Of a stretch of 64,000 bases of DNA, positions 52,938 through 63,000 are shown one piece after another. Source of the DNA: Pseudomonas brassicacearum (GTDB taxonomy: Bacteria > Pseudomonadota > Gammaproteobacteria > Pseudomonadales > Pseudomonadaceae); NCBI RefSeq assembly GCF_003732265.1, contig NZ_MOBK01000001.1:806001-870000 (forward strand), read 5' to 3'. The notes under the pieces were generated by a model. The model was not told the DNA's origin, did not search any database, and was given only the letters and a program-made list of their open reading frames with translations. A program made the translations under genes and the position numbers. The stretch's first letter is position 1. Each line of letters begins with the position of its first letter.

Positions 52938-54050
52938 TCAACGGTTCTTTTCCCATTGGTCATTACTTGTCGCCAAGCGAAATCCGAGATGCGACATGGA
53001 GTTCATAGGGTCTGCGCCCTGCCTGGCACTGGTTCGAAAACTCGTGCAGTAGCTGTCGCTACAAAGAAAAGATCCGCCTCGGATTACGCGCTGCGGTGCA
53101 TTGGCCGTCACCCCAAGTTCGGGATCATAGCTGTCGGAAGGCCCCATTGGGTTTACCGCTACTTCACCCGCCGGTTGATGTTTGAGACCAACTCTAAACG
53201 CGTCGGCTCGATACCAATCGGCGACCCATTGCCAAACATTCCCGGACATATCGTAGAGCCCGTAGGCGTTAGGTCGGTAACTGCCTACCGGCTTTGTGCC
53301 AATTTTGAATTTGTTACTGGCGCCGGTCACGGGAAAAGGCTGTACCTCATCCCAGGTATTCGCCATCTTTTCTCCACCGGGCGAGAAGTCATTCCCCCAC
53401 GCATAATTCGCTTGTTCCAGTCCGCCTCTCGCGGCGTATTCCCATTCAGCCTCGGTGAGTAGGCGCTTGTGCGCCCATGCTGCGTACGCCTGTACATCTT
53501 CACGTGAGACCTGAACAACTGGATGGGTTTCCTTGCCCTCGATTGTACTGTCGGGTCCCAGAGGGTGACGCCAGTCAGCCCCCGGGACAAATGCCCACCA
53601 CTGGCTGAAATCATTGAGCGGAATGGGTCTGTCTGTGCCGACAAAAACCAATGCGCCAGGCACCAGGTCGCTGTCATCTGGCTCAGGCGTCCCAGGCGGT
53701 AGTTGGACTTTCAGATCCTCCCATTTGGGTTTGCGTTCGGCAGTAGTGACGTAATGCGTTTCAGAAATGAAACGAGCGAAATCGGCATTGGTCACGTCGT
53801 AGCGGTCGATCCAGTACCCGTGAAGTCGAACCTTGTGGGCCGGCCTTTCGTTTGGACGAGCCTGCTTATGATCGCTACCCATCAAAAATTCGCCGGCAGG
53901 AAGCCAGACCATTCCCAGTGGGCCATTTTTTCCATCACCCAGCGTCAAAGGCACAGGGCCACGAGGCTGATACACCACAAACGCCACGCAAACTGACACG
54001 ATCACGGCGCAGACAATGGCAATACCCAAACGCCGTTTCCTGATAAGCAT
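52938..54050 (-). CDS. Membrane-anchored formylglycine-generating enzyme (SUMF1 family)
   Basis: A 370-residue protein. LGIAIVCAVIVSVCVAFVVY (residues 8-27) is an N-terminal membrane anchor, so the catalytic domain is probably periplasmic. The rest is a complete FGE-sulfatase domain: MVWLPAGEFLMGSD, HPVVQVSREDVQAYAAWA, RLLTEAEWEYAARGG, MSGNVWQWVADWY and RGGSFLCSDSYCTSF. Cys 330 and Cys 335, spaced as in copper-binding FGEs, are both present. FGE converts the motif Cys of sulfatases to formylglycine. It is divergent from the CSPTR arylsulfatase at 54232. The start was chosen because the upstream extension overlaps the promoter. Confidence 0.85.
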   Translation of the reverse strand: MLIRKRRLGIAIVCAVIVSVCVAFVVYQPRGPVPLTLGDGKNGPLGMVWLPAGEFLMGSDHKQARPNERPAHKVRLHGYWIDRYDVTNADFARFISETHYVTTAERKPKWEDLKVQLPPGTPEPDDSDLVPGALVFVGTDRPIPLNDFSQWWAFVPGADWRHPLGPDSTIEGKETHPVVQVSREDVQAYAAWAHKRLLTEAEWEYAARGGLEQANYAWGNDFSPGGEKMANTWDEVQPFPVTGASNKFKIGTKPVGSYRPNAYGLYDMSGNVWQWVADWYRADAFRVGLKHQPAGEVAVNPMGPSDSYDPELGVTANAPQRVIRGGSFLCSDSYCTSFRTSARQGADPMNSMSHLGFRLATSNDQWEKNR

Positions 54051-54109
54051 TTGCCCCCCCCTTGATTGAAGACTGCGGCCCTTGCTGAACCTGTCTGGTA
54101 TCAAGTTCA

Positions 54110-54137
54110 GGTATAGACACCACGCCTCCAAAGTCAA
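54110..54137 (-). promoter_or_regulatory. Sigma70-like promoter of the FGE gene
   Basis: On the minus strand TTGACT (54137-54132), a 16-base spacer and TATACC (54115-54110). The distance to the ATG at 54050 gives a leader of about 50 bases and supports that start. The intergenic region also holds GTTAA and TTAAC arms around 54150-54168. Confidence 0.5.
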
Positions 54138-54231
54138 CGGCCACTCGAGTTAACGTCGAGATTAACTGGCGAGAGAAGAAAACGGTTCTACACTCCGGGC
54201 TTGGGGTTTCGAGGGGTTACAGGAGCTGGCC

Positions 54232-56718
54232 ATGGCCACTGCACACTGGAATAAACCTATAAGGCTGCACCAGCGCATCAGTTCAGGATTGGCAGTTGCC
54301 TTGCTCGCCTTCTCTTGCGCGAATGCAGCGACACAAGAAGTCAACGGCACGCCCGGTTCACCCAGCGCAACTACGACAATCGATGGGCGATACCTCCCTA
54401 ATCCCCCAGCCGCATTCGGCGGCGTTATCAACCTCGACGCCACGACCTCGACGCCCTACTGGTCGCCGACCGTCGTCCCGCCTAAAGATGCGCCCAATGT
54501 GTTGTTGATCATCACCGATGACGTCGGCTTCGGCGCGCCCAGTACGTTCGGCGGTCTTATCCCGACGCCGAGCATGGATCGCGTCGCGGCAGCCGGATTG
54601 CGCTTCACGCAATTCAATTCGACGGCACTGTGCTCGCCAACACGAGCAGCCTTGATTACCGGTCGCAATCACCACTCCGTTGGCTTCGGCGTCATCACGG
54701 AAATTTCAACCGGATATCCCGGCTACAACAGCGTCATCACCAAGGACAAGGTGACCATTGGCAAAATCCTCAAGGACAACGGCTATGCAACGTCTTGGTT
54801 TGGCAAAAACCACAACACGCCGTCATTCCAGATCAGTCAGGCCGGTCCGTTTGATCAATGGCCCATTGGTATGGGCTTTGATTATTTCTTCGGGTTCATG
54901 GGCGGCGAAACCAGCCAGTGGCAACCGGGCAATTTGATGCGCAACACTACGCCGATCCATCCTTACGTCGGCAAACCGGGGTGGAACCTGATCACCGCGA
55001 TGGCGGATGACGCCGTCGGCTATGTCAATGAGTTGAATGCGCTCGATCCGAAGAAGCCGTTCTTTCTTTACTACGCGCCCGGCGGTACCCACGCGCCGCA
55101 TCACCCCACGCCCGAGTGGGTCGACAAATTCAAGGGCAAGTTCGACATGGGGTGGAATGCTGCGCGCGAACAGATCTTCGCCAATCAGAAGCGGCTTGGC
55201 GTTATCCCGCCGACTGCCAAGCTCACACCGTGGCCGGACTCACTGAAAAAATGGGACGAACTTTCGGCGGACGAGAAAAAATTGTATGCCCACCAAATGG
55301 AGGTCTACGCGGCCTATCTCGCGTACACCGACAATGAAATCGGCCGGGTAATTCAGGCGATTGATGATATCGGCAAGCTCGATAACACGCTGATTATCTA
55401 CATTAGTGGCGACAACGGCAGTAGCGCAGAAGGTACCCCTAACGGCACACCAAACGAAATGACCACTTTCAACGGAATCGACGTGCCGGTCGCCGAACAG
55501 ATGAAGTATCTGGATGCTTGGGGATCGGACCAAACCTATCCGCACATGGCCGTGGGCTGGACCTGGGCCATGGACACCCCCTTCAAGTGGACCAAGCAAA
55601 TTGCATCGCATTTTGGCGGCACCCGCCAGGGCATGGCCATCGCCTGGCCGAACCGGATCAAGGATGCCGGCGGCATCCGTAACCAGTTCCACCACGTCAT
55701 TGACATTGAACCGACGATTCTTGAAGCCACCGGCATAGATGCACCGCTCCAGGTAGACGGCATTGCGCAAAAACCCATTGAAGGCACGAGCATGGCTTAC
55801 CTCTTCGACAAGCAGAATGCCGAAAAGCCTTCTACACGCACCACGCAGTATTTCGAGATGTTTGGAATGCGCGCGCTTTATCACGAAGGCTGGATGGCAT
55901 CGACGACGCCCTACCGCGCACCTTGGGACATTACTTCTCAGCCACCCAAGGACATCGTCAATGGCGTCAAATGGGAGCTGTATGACATCACCAAGGACTG
56001 GACGCAGAATGACGATATAGCCGCTGCCAACCCTGCAAAACTCAAGGAGTTACAGGATCTGTTCTGGGTGCAAGCGAACAAATATCAGGTGTTGCCGCTC
56101 GACGCTTCCGGTTTTACGCGCGTCATTGCACAGAGGCCGAGCATTGTGGCTGGACGCACCGAGTTCATTTACCTTTCGCCAGTGACCGGCATTCTTCCAG
56201 GCAACGAGCCCAACGTGTTGAACAAGTCCTACGTCATTACGGCAGACATCAGTGTTCCTGAAAGCGGCGGCGACGGTGTGTTGGTGACCGACGGCGGCCG
56301 CTTTGGGGGTTACGCGCTCTACCTGATGAAAGGTAAGCCGGTTTTCAACTACAACCTCGAAGGCGTTGCGCGATTCCGCTGGGAAGGGACCGAGGCGCTC
56401 ACTCCTGGAAAGCACAGCATCAGCTTTGATTTCAAATATGCTGGGCCGGGATTCGGTAAGGGCGGCACCGGCGTGCTGTCGGTGGATGGAAAGCAACTGG
56501 CGAGTCAAACAATCCCACACAGCGTTCCATTCGTCTTCGGTGTGGATGAAAGTTTCGATGTCGGTTCCGACACCGGCACCCCCGTCGATGACAAGGATTA
56601 CCAGATACCGTTTGCATTCACCGGTTCACTGCACAAACTTACCGTCAAGCTTGAACCAACGCAGTTGAATGTCGCGGGCAAGGAAGCAGTTCAGAACAAG
56701 GTCGGCACCAAAGACTAG
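54232..56718 (+). CDS. Exported arylsulfatase (CSPTR type)
   Basis: An 828-residue sulfatase with a signal peptide (ISSGLAVALLAFSCANAATQ). The metal site starts at IITDDVGFG (residues 93-101); the formylglycine motif LCSPTRAALITGR has its Cys at 134 and the canonical Pro. ISGDNGSSAEG gives the second metal pair and KWTKQIASHFGGTRQGMAI the usual basic residues. The C-terminal 230 residues (after DLFWVQANKYQVLPLD) form a beta-rich extension found in long AtsA-like arylsulfatases. The start follows TTACAGGAGCTGGCC. It is divergent from its likely activator, the FGE gene. Its role is release of sulfate from aryl or other sulfate esters. Confidence 0.9.
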   Translation: MATAHWNKPIRLHQRISSGLAVALLAFSCANAATQEVNGTPGSPSATTTIDGRYLPNPPAAFGGVINLDATTSTPYWSPTVVPPKDAPNVLLIITDDVGFGAPSTFGGLIPTPSMDRVAAAGLRFTQFNSTALCSPTRAALITGRNHHSVGFGVITEISTGYPGYNSVITKDKVTIGKILKDNGYATSWFGKNHNTPSFQISQAGPFDQWPIGMGFDYFFGFMGGETSQWQPGNLMRNTTPIHPYVGKPGWNLITAMADDAVGYVNELNALDPKKPFFLYYAPGGTHAPHHPTPEWVDKFKGKFDMGWNAAREQIFANQKRLGVIPPTAKLTPWPDSLKKWDELSADEKKLYAHQMEVYAAYLAYTDNEIGRVIQAIDDIGKLDNTLIIYISGDNGSSAEGTPNGTPNEMTTFNGIDVPVAEQMKYLDAWGSDQTYPHMAVGWTWAMDTPFKWTKQIASHFGGTRQGMAIAWPNRIKDAGGIRNQFHHVIDIEPTILEATGIDAPLQVDGIAQKPIEGTSMAYLFDKQNAEKPSTRTTQYFEMFGMRALYHEGWMASTTPYRAPWDITSQPPKDIVNGVKWELYDITKDWTQNDDIAAANPAKLKELQDLFWVQANKYQVLPLDASGFTRVIAQRPSIVAGRTEFIYLSPVTGILPGNEPNVLNKSYVITADISVPESGGDGVLVTDGGRFGGYALYLMKGKPVFNYNLEGVARFRWEGTEALTPGKHSISFDFKYAGPGFGKGGTGVLSVDGKQLASQTIPHSVPFVFGVDESFDVGSDTGTPVDDKDYQIPFAFTGSLHKLTVKLEPTQLNVAGKEAVQNKVGTKD

Positions 56719-56791
56719 GAAAAGCACGCGGGTCAACTCGCACGAGATGATCCGCGACTTACCCGCCAAGAGCTGCCACTCAGATCGCCGT

Positions 56792-57505
56792 TCAGACTGT
56801 TTTACACGTTAACCAGGCACTCCAGAACAGGCTGCTGAAAAACCGGGTAGCGTCCCCAAAACCCGCATCGTGCAAAAGCTTCTGAACTGCCGCCTCAGAA
56901 TGTGGAGGGTCAGCGCCTTGAAGAATTTTCCCAAGTTTGATTTTCACTTCATCCGGGCTGGCTCCGTGCTGCCGCCAACGTTGCCCCCAGGCAGCGAGGA
57001 GTAACGGCTGGCTGGCATAGGCATATTGATTGCCGGCGACAATCAGCGGAGCCCCCGGTTTCAGACGAGCCCGAATGGATCGCAGAATGTCTCCCTTGGC
57101 CTCATCCCCATCCAGATGATGGAGCACACCGATCAAAGTGGCTGCGTCGTAGGACTCATCTGCGACCAAATCTTCAACGCGCCCAAGATGCACGTCCGTT
57201 CTTTCAAGCACGTTGTTTACGGCTAACTGCTGTTTCGCGGTTTCCAGCATCGGCTCAGATGGATCGACGGCGGTGAAGTGCCAACCCGGCTCGAGCCTGG
57301 CCATCGCGATGATCTCCTGCGCGGTACCGCCAGCGCCGACTACCAGTATTTTTGCCGAACCCCTATTTCCAAGGCTTGCCGCGAGCATGCACGCCGCCAA
57401 GTCCTGACAGGCGTCATAACCTGCCAGTGCAATACGACTCTGTCGTCCGTACTCATTGGCCCGAGCGTTATCAAACTTTTCAGCTGAGTTAAGTGGTGAT
57501 TTCAA
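56792..57505 (-). CDS. Class I SAM-dependent methyltransferase
   Basis: A 237-residue methyltransferase. Motif I is ILVVGAGGTAQEI, motif II FTAVDPSEPML, and the motif IV region DAATLIGVLHHLDGD, followed by LKPGAPLIVAG. The substrate cannot be told. Translation probably starts at TTG, because GGAGAACCGCC lies directly before it and no ATG is nearby. It is convergent with the arylsulfatase gene and shows no operon partner. Confidence 0.82.
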   Translation of the reverse strand: MKSPLNSAEKFDNARANEYGRQSRIALAGYDACQDLAACMLAASLGNRGSAKILVVGAGGTAQEIIAMARLEPGWHFTAVDPSEPMLETAKQQLAVNNVLERTDVHLGRVEDLVADESYDAATLIGVLHHLDGDEAKGDILRSIRARLKPGAPLIVAGNQYAYASQPLLLAAWGQRWRQHGASPDEVKIKLGKILQGADPPHSEAAVQKLLHDAGFGDATRFFSSLFWSAWLTCKTV

Positions 57506-57917
57506 GGCGGTTCTCCATGTCCTTGAATCAACTTAGGTCATAAAAAGTGATAAGAAAAATTCATTAATTTTATGCACTGCATTCCTACCCGGAATGCCAA
57601 AGCAGTCAGGTTTCGTCCAGGCGACAGTTAGCGACGGGGCGCTTTCAGTCCTTCTCAACGGGCCGCAAGCGGCCAAAAGCACGCGGTAACTGGAGCAATG
57701 ACAAATGTGCACCTATGCTTGGTTTTGCTGGAAAAAACCCATCAAGCAGACCGTGCTGCTCCAACAAGGGTGCGCAACATTTGTAAAAGGTCATCCGCGT
57801 CCCCCTCAGGGATGACCAGAGCGCTAAGTAAGTGACCGCGCCCAGAGAAATGTCCCTGCGCCAGTAGTTCCCCAGTTTGGGTAGTCCATGCATTTGGCAG
57901 CCTTCAAGGAGAACTCC
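57506..57917. other. Intergenic region with a REP-like unit
   Basis: About 410 bases between the methyltransferase and DUF1254 genes. At 57637-57682 lies a degenerate member of the dispersed palindrome family (CGCTTTCAGTCC, loop, GGCCGCAAGCGGCC, AAAAGC). The first 70 bases are AT-rich (methyltransferase promoter side). No convincing coding frame was found. Confidence 0.4.
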
Positions 57918-59540
57918 ATGACGCAAGCTCTTAAACCCATAACCGCTCTGGCGGCCGTTATCGCGTTGGCCTTGCCTGCCATGGCCGCCACGCAGGCGGC
58001 CACCGAAATTCCACGGGGAATCACCACACCCGATCGCATCGAAACCCGTATCGGCACGCTGGAGTTCAAGGACGGTGCGCCGAGCGTTAAAACCACGCAG
58101 GACGTCTACGACACCTTGGCGTTCACTCGCGGCATCGACGCGTTCATGAACAGCTTTTCAGGCGCATCGGCCTATGCGATTCGCGAGGGTTTCCACAGCA
58201 TTGGGGCTGAAGACAATTCGGTGGTCATCTTCTCCGAGCTGATGGACTCCCAATCGCTGTTTCTCACCGCCAACGCCGACACCATCTATTCGCTCTCTGT
58301 TCTCGACTTGACGAAAGGTCCAATGGTGATTGAGGTGCCACCCAAATCACTCGGCACACTCAATGACATGTGGTTCGGCTGGATCATCGACATTGGCGCG
58401 CCCGGCCCTGATCGGGGCGAAGGCGGAAAGTACCTGGTCGTGCCGCCGGACTACGACGGTCCGCTTCCAGACAGTGGCTTCTTCGTAGGCCGATCCAAAA
58501 CCAATCATGTGCTGTATGCCGTTCGCGCCTTCATGGAGAACAATGATCCGAAACCCGCTGTCGACCTGATCAAAGACAAGCTGAAGATTTATCCCTACAC
58601 GCCCGGCGGCTACGGCACCAGCATCGCCACGGCGCTCGCCGGCCAGATCCGGCTGGAGCCCAATCCGCCGATACCACCGACAAAATTCGTGGAGGGCAGC
58701 GGCAAGGCTTTCAACACCATTCCCCCTAATGACTTTGCCTATTACGAGATGCTCGACAAGCTTGTGCAGCTGGAACCGGCCACCTCGTTCGACCCGGAAC
58801 TCCTGGGCCAACTGGCGGCCATCGGTATCGTCAAGGGCAAGCCCTTTGCGCCGGACGAGAGGATGAAGAAGATCCTCACCGACGCGGCGGCCGTGGGCAA
58901 TGCGGCGGGTCGATCACTGAACTTTCGTGGCGCCGAATACCCCGGCTGGGCTTACTACCCGAATTCGATGTGGGCCAGCATGCTTTGGCAGGGAGGTTTC
59001 GACTTTGAGACACCGCCGCCCATGATCACCAAGGAAGGCTTGTTCAAGCCATTACCACCGACAGGGGCGCGAACACTCGATTCGCGCACGGCCTTTTATT
59101 ACGGCTACACCATGGATTCGCCGGGCATGATCATGCGACTGCCCAATGTGGGCTCGCAGTACCTCATGGGCTTCACCGATGCGCAAAAGAATCCCTTCGA
59201 TGGCGGCAAGACCTACAAGGTGACCTTGCCGCCGAAAATTCCTGCGGCCAGGTTCTGGTCGTTCACCGTCTACGACAACCAGACGCGGTCCATGCTCCAG
59301 ACGCCGCAGCGCTACCCGCGCGCCGGCAGCCAGACCTACCCTTCGCCGGCCGCCGTCGAGAACGCGGACGGGTCCACCACCATCTATTTCGGACCTACAA
59401 AGCCCGCCGACGCCAAGGCAGGCAACTGGATCCAGACCACGCCGGACAAGGGCTGGTTCACGATCCTGCGCCTCTACAGTCCACTTGAATCGTTCTTCAG
59501 CAAAGCGTGGCGGCCGAGCGAACTCGAACTGGTTCGGTGA
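57918..59540 (+). CDS. Exported DUF1254/DUF1214 protein
   Basis: A 540-residue protein with a signal peptide (ITALAAVIALALPAMAATQA). DUF1254 covers about residues 60-190 (TRGIDAFMNSFSGASAYAIR, TANADTIYSLSVLDLTKGPM) and DUF1214 lies at the C-terminus (YKVTLPPKIPAARFWSFTVY, WIQTTPDKGWFTILRLYSPL). The two domains always occur together in this widespread family of exported proteins of unknown function, often near catabolic genes. The start is the ATG behind AAGGAGAACTCC; ten codons upstream are also open. Confidence 0.87.
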   Translation: MTQALKPITALAAVIALALPAMAATQAATEIPRGITTPDRIETRIGTLEFKDGAPSVKTTQDVYDTLAFTRGIDAFMNSFSGASAYAIREGFHSIGAEDNSVVIFSELMDSQSLFLTANADTIYSLSVLDLTKGPMVIEVPPKSLGTLNDMWFGWIIDIGAPGPDRGEGGKYLVVPPDYDGPLPDSGFFVGRSKTNHVLYAVRAFMENNDPKPAVDLIKDKLKIYPYTPGGYGTSIATALAGQIRLEPNPPIPPTKFVEGSGKAFNTIPPNDFAYYEMLDKLVQLEPATSFDPELLGQLAAIGIVKGKPFAPDERMKKILTDAAAVGNAAGRSLNFRGAEYPGWAYYPNSMWASMLWQGGFDFETPPPMITKEGLFKPLPPTGARTLDSRTAFYYGYTMDSPGMIMRLPNVGSQYLMGFTDAQKNPFDGGKTYKVTLPPKIPAARFWSFTVYDNQTRSMLQTPQRYPRAGSQTYPSPAAVENADGSTTIYFGPTKPADAKAGNWIQTTPDKGWFTILRLYSPLESFFSKAWRPSELELVR

Positions 59541-59597
59541 CACAGCGTCGCGGTCAGCACAACCGTTGGGGTGGTGCTGACCGCGGTGTTGGGGGGC

Positions 59598-59860
59598 TCA
59601 ATCCCCAGCCTGCGACAAAGGCCTGGCCACCTGCTCCAATGCTTGACTCTGCGCAGCCACCTCCCCAACCCGCTTGCACTACCGCCGCCACATACATCAG
59701 CGCAGTGCCTATCAGTTAACCCACCAAGACTGCTGCGCTGCCGGGTCTGGATCAGTTGGCCAAACAGCATCGGCCCGATGATGCCGTCCAGACCAGTGCC
59801 AAACGCGTAAAACACCGCGATGGCCAAGGCGCGGATTCCAGTGGGAAGAGAAACGCCGTC
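59598..59860 (-). pseudogene. 3' remnant of an MFS transporter gene
   Basis: On the minus strand a frame reads RALAIAVFYAFGTGLDGIIG and PMLFGQLIQT, typical of the last third of an MFS transporter. It then shifts: LIGTALMYVAAVVQAGWG continues in a second frame and LEQVARPLSQAGD with a stop in a third. At least two frameshifts and one stop separate these pieces, and the first nine or ten helices are gone. The segment is convergent with the DUF1254 gene. The 170 bases to its right, up to 60031, hold nothing else recognisable. Confidence 0.65.
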
Positions 59861-60031
59861 GCCGCCGTAGTATTGCTATGTTCGCCAGCGAACAGACGAA
59901 CAGCCCACCAAGTCACCACACTCAAGCTGAAAAGCTACGTCCACCCAGCGCTGCTTGGTGCTGGCGCGATGCGTTGGCGCACCTATAAAAAATGCATGCA
60001 ATTGTATGATGCGTTTCAGGCTCAGGACCTT

Positions 60032-63000
60032 ATGAACAGCATATGGACACGCCTACAGAAGGTATTTTCTCGCTCGTCCGATTTTTGGCGAACCCGTCTG
60101 TTTCCCCCACCCCGATTCAAATACGAACCCATTTTGCGCTCGGAGCTTTTCAGTGCCGATCAGATGGCCAGTCACGGCATCGCCCTGGCCGGGCAACATC
60201 GCCTGACTACGCTGTCCGCACGGGACTCGATGCTGCACAGGCTCGACGACAACGAGCAGTTGCTCAAGCGCAGCAACACGGCGCTGGCCAACGCGCAAGT
60301 GTCCAGCCGACGAGTGACGCCGGCAGCGGAATGGCTGCTGGACAACTACTATCTGATCGATGAAAACATTCGGACCGCCAGAGCGCACTTGCCCAAAGGC
60401 TATAGCCGTGAGTTGCCACGCCTGATTAACGGTCCGTCGGCGGGGCTGCCTCGCGTCTATGACATCGCGCTGGAGACCATCTCCCATGGCGACGGTCGAG
60501 TCGATGAGGAAAGCCTGAGCCGATTCATTTTTTCCTATCAGACCGTGATGCCGCTTGCGCTGGGCGAACTGTGGGCGATACCGATCATGCTGCGTCTGGC
60601 GTTGATCGAAAACCTGCGGCGAGTGGCCTCCAGAGTCATGGCCAACGCCAACGAGCGCAATCTGGCCGATGACTGGGCCGAACATCTGATCGAAACCTCG
60701 GAACGAGACGTCAAAAGCGTGGTGCTGACCGTTGCCGACATGGCCCGCTCCGCACCGCCGATGACCGCCGCCTTCGTCGCCGAATTCACCCGCCGCCTAC
60801 AGGGCCAGAGCGCAGCGCTGGCCCTGGCGCTGAACTGGATGGAGCAGTCGCTGAGTGAGACAGGCTCCAGCATCGAACGCCAAGTGCAGCTCGATGCGCA
60901 ACAACAGGCAGCGGATCAGGTGTCGATTGGCAACAGCATCGGCAGTTTACGCCTCCTGTCCGCCACGGACTGGCGCGAGTTCGTCGAGTCGATGAGTCAT
61001 GTCGAGCAAATTCTCAATGAAGACCCGGCAGAAATTTACCGGGCGATGGATTTCAGTACCCGCGACAGCTATCGGCATGTCATAGAGCGCCTTGCCCGCA
61101 GAAGTCCCCAGCACTCGGAAATCCAGGTCGCCCGCGCCGCGATCAATCTGGCCGCGGCCGGAACCGCTACAGTTCCCTGCGAACTGCTGGCACGCCATGT
61201 CGGGTATTACCTGGTCAGCGCAGGGCTGCCGACACTGGAGCGACGACTCAATGCCAGAGTGCCGCTACATGAGCGCTGGAAACGGTTGTTGCAGCAGTCG
61301 CCGCTGATGTTTTATCTGGCGCCGGTGGCTGTTCTGACGCTCATCTTCGCCTGGCCTTTACTGGCCTCCGCGCAACGCGACGGGATGCCCGATGCGGCGC
61401 TTCTGATGATGGCGATTCCCTGCCTGATCATGACCAGCCGACTGGCGATCAGCCTGATCAACTGGCTGGTGACGTTCAGTCTGTTGCCGACGACGCTGCC
61501 GAAAATGGATTTTGCCAGCGGTATTCCTGATGGCGCGCGAAGTCTGGTGGTGATCCCGACGCTGATCGCCAGTCCGGCAGATGTGGACGAACTGGTGGAA
61601 GGTCTTGAAGTGCGTTTTCTCGCCAACCGCGACAGCAACCTGTATTTCGCCTTGCTCAGCGATTTTCTGGACGCGCCTGAAGAGTCTCAGCCGCAAGACG
61701 CCGAGCTGCTCACACAGGTCTCCCGTGCAATCACCCTGCTCAACCGAAAATACGCGGACGGACTCAGCGACCGATTCTTTCTGCTGCATCGGCCACGTCG
61801 CTGGAACGCCAGTGAACGTGTGTGGATGGGTCATGAGCGCAAACGCGGCAAGCTGATTGAACTCAACGCCCTGTTGCGTGGCCATGGACGGGAACGCTTC
61901 AACGCCATCGTCGGTGACATCACGCCATTGCGCGGGGTGCGTTACGTGATCACGCTCGACACCGACACCCTGCTGCCGCGCGATGTCGCTCGCCAATGCG
62001 TGGCGGCCATGATGCACCCGTTGAATCGTCCGTTGTTCGACAGTGGCGGCGAGCAGATCATTTCCGGCTACGCGGTGCTGCAACCGCGAGTGGGCATCAG
62101 CTTGACCAGCGCCACGCGCTCGATCTATGCCCGGCTGTTTGGCAGTGATGCCGGCGTCGACCCCTACACTCGGACGGTATCGGACGTTTACCAGGACCTG
62201 TTCCAGCAAGGTTCTTTCATCGGCAAAGGCATCTACGACGTGGACGCGTTCACCTGCGCCCTGGAAGGTTGCTTACCGGATAACCAGATTCTCAGCCACG
62301 ACCTGATCGAAGGGTGTTATGCACGATCCGGCCTGCTCAGCGACGTGCAAGTCTATGAGCAATACCCTTCGCGCTACGGTGCCGATGTCAATCGACGGCA
62401 TCGCTGGGTTCGTGGCGACTGGCAACTGCTGCCGTGGACATTACCCTGGGCGCGCAACGCCGACGGCAAGTGGGTGCGCAACAGGCTGAGCGTCATGGCA
62501 CGTTGGAAGATTCTGGACAATCTGCGACGCAGCCTGGAACCGCTGGCGCTGTTGCTGATGTTCGCATGGGGCTGGTTTGCCAGCAGTCAGCCAATGAACT
62601 GGACCCTCACTGTCATCGGGTTGATGGTGATTCAACCGTTGCTGCGAGCGGTGACCGATCTGATGCAGCCCCCCGCTGATGTGCCCTACGGACAATACCT
62701 CAGGGCGCTGTTGGGGGATCTGGCACAAGACCTCGCCCGGGCGGGTCTGGCGCTCGCCTGGCTGCCCTACGAGATGTTCTACAGCGCCGACGCCATCCTG
62801 CGCTCGCTCTGGCGAATCGGCTTCAGCAGACGCCGGCTGTTGCAGTGGCAGCCCTCGCGCGAGGTCGAGCGCACCACCGAAAACCGGCTGTCCGGCCTCT
62901 ATCGCCAGATGTGGATCGAGCCGGTGTCGGCCCTGATCTCACTGTCCCTGCTGGTGAAGGATCCGCAGACGCTGGCCATCGCCAGTCCGCTGCTGCTGTC

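Noticed and set aside
60043..60363. A 106-codon frame near the start of the glucan synthase gene
   Set aside because: The real gene begins at 60032 in another frame, with a ribosome binding site and continuous NdvB-like homology to the right edge.
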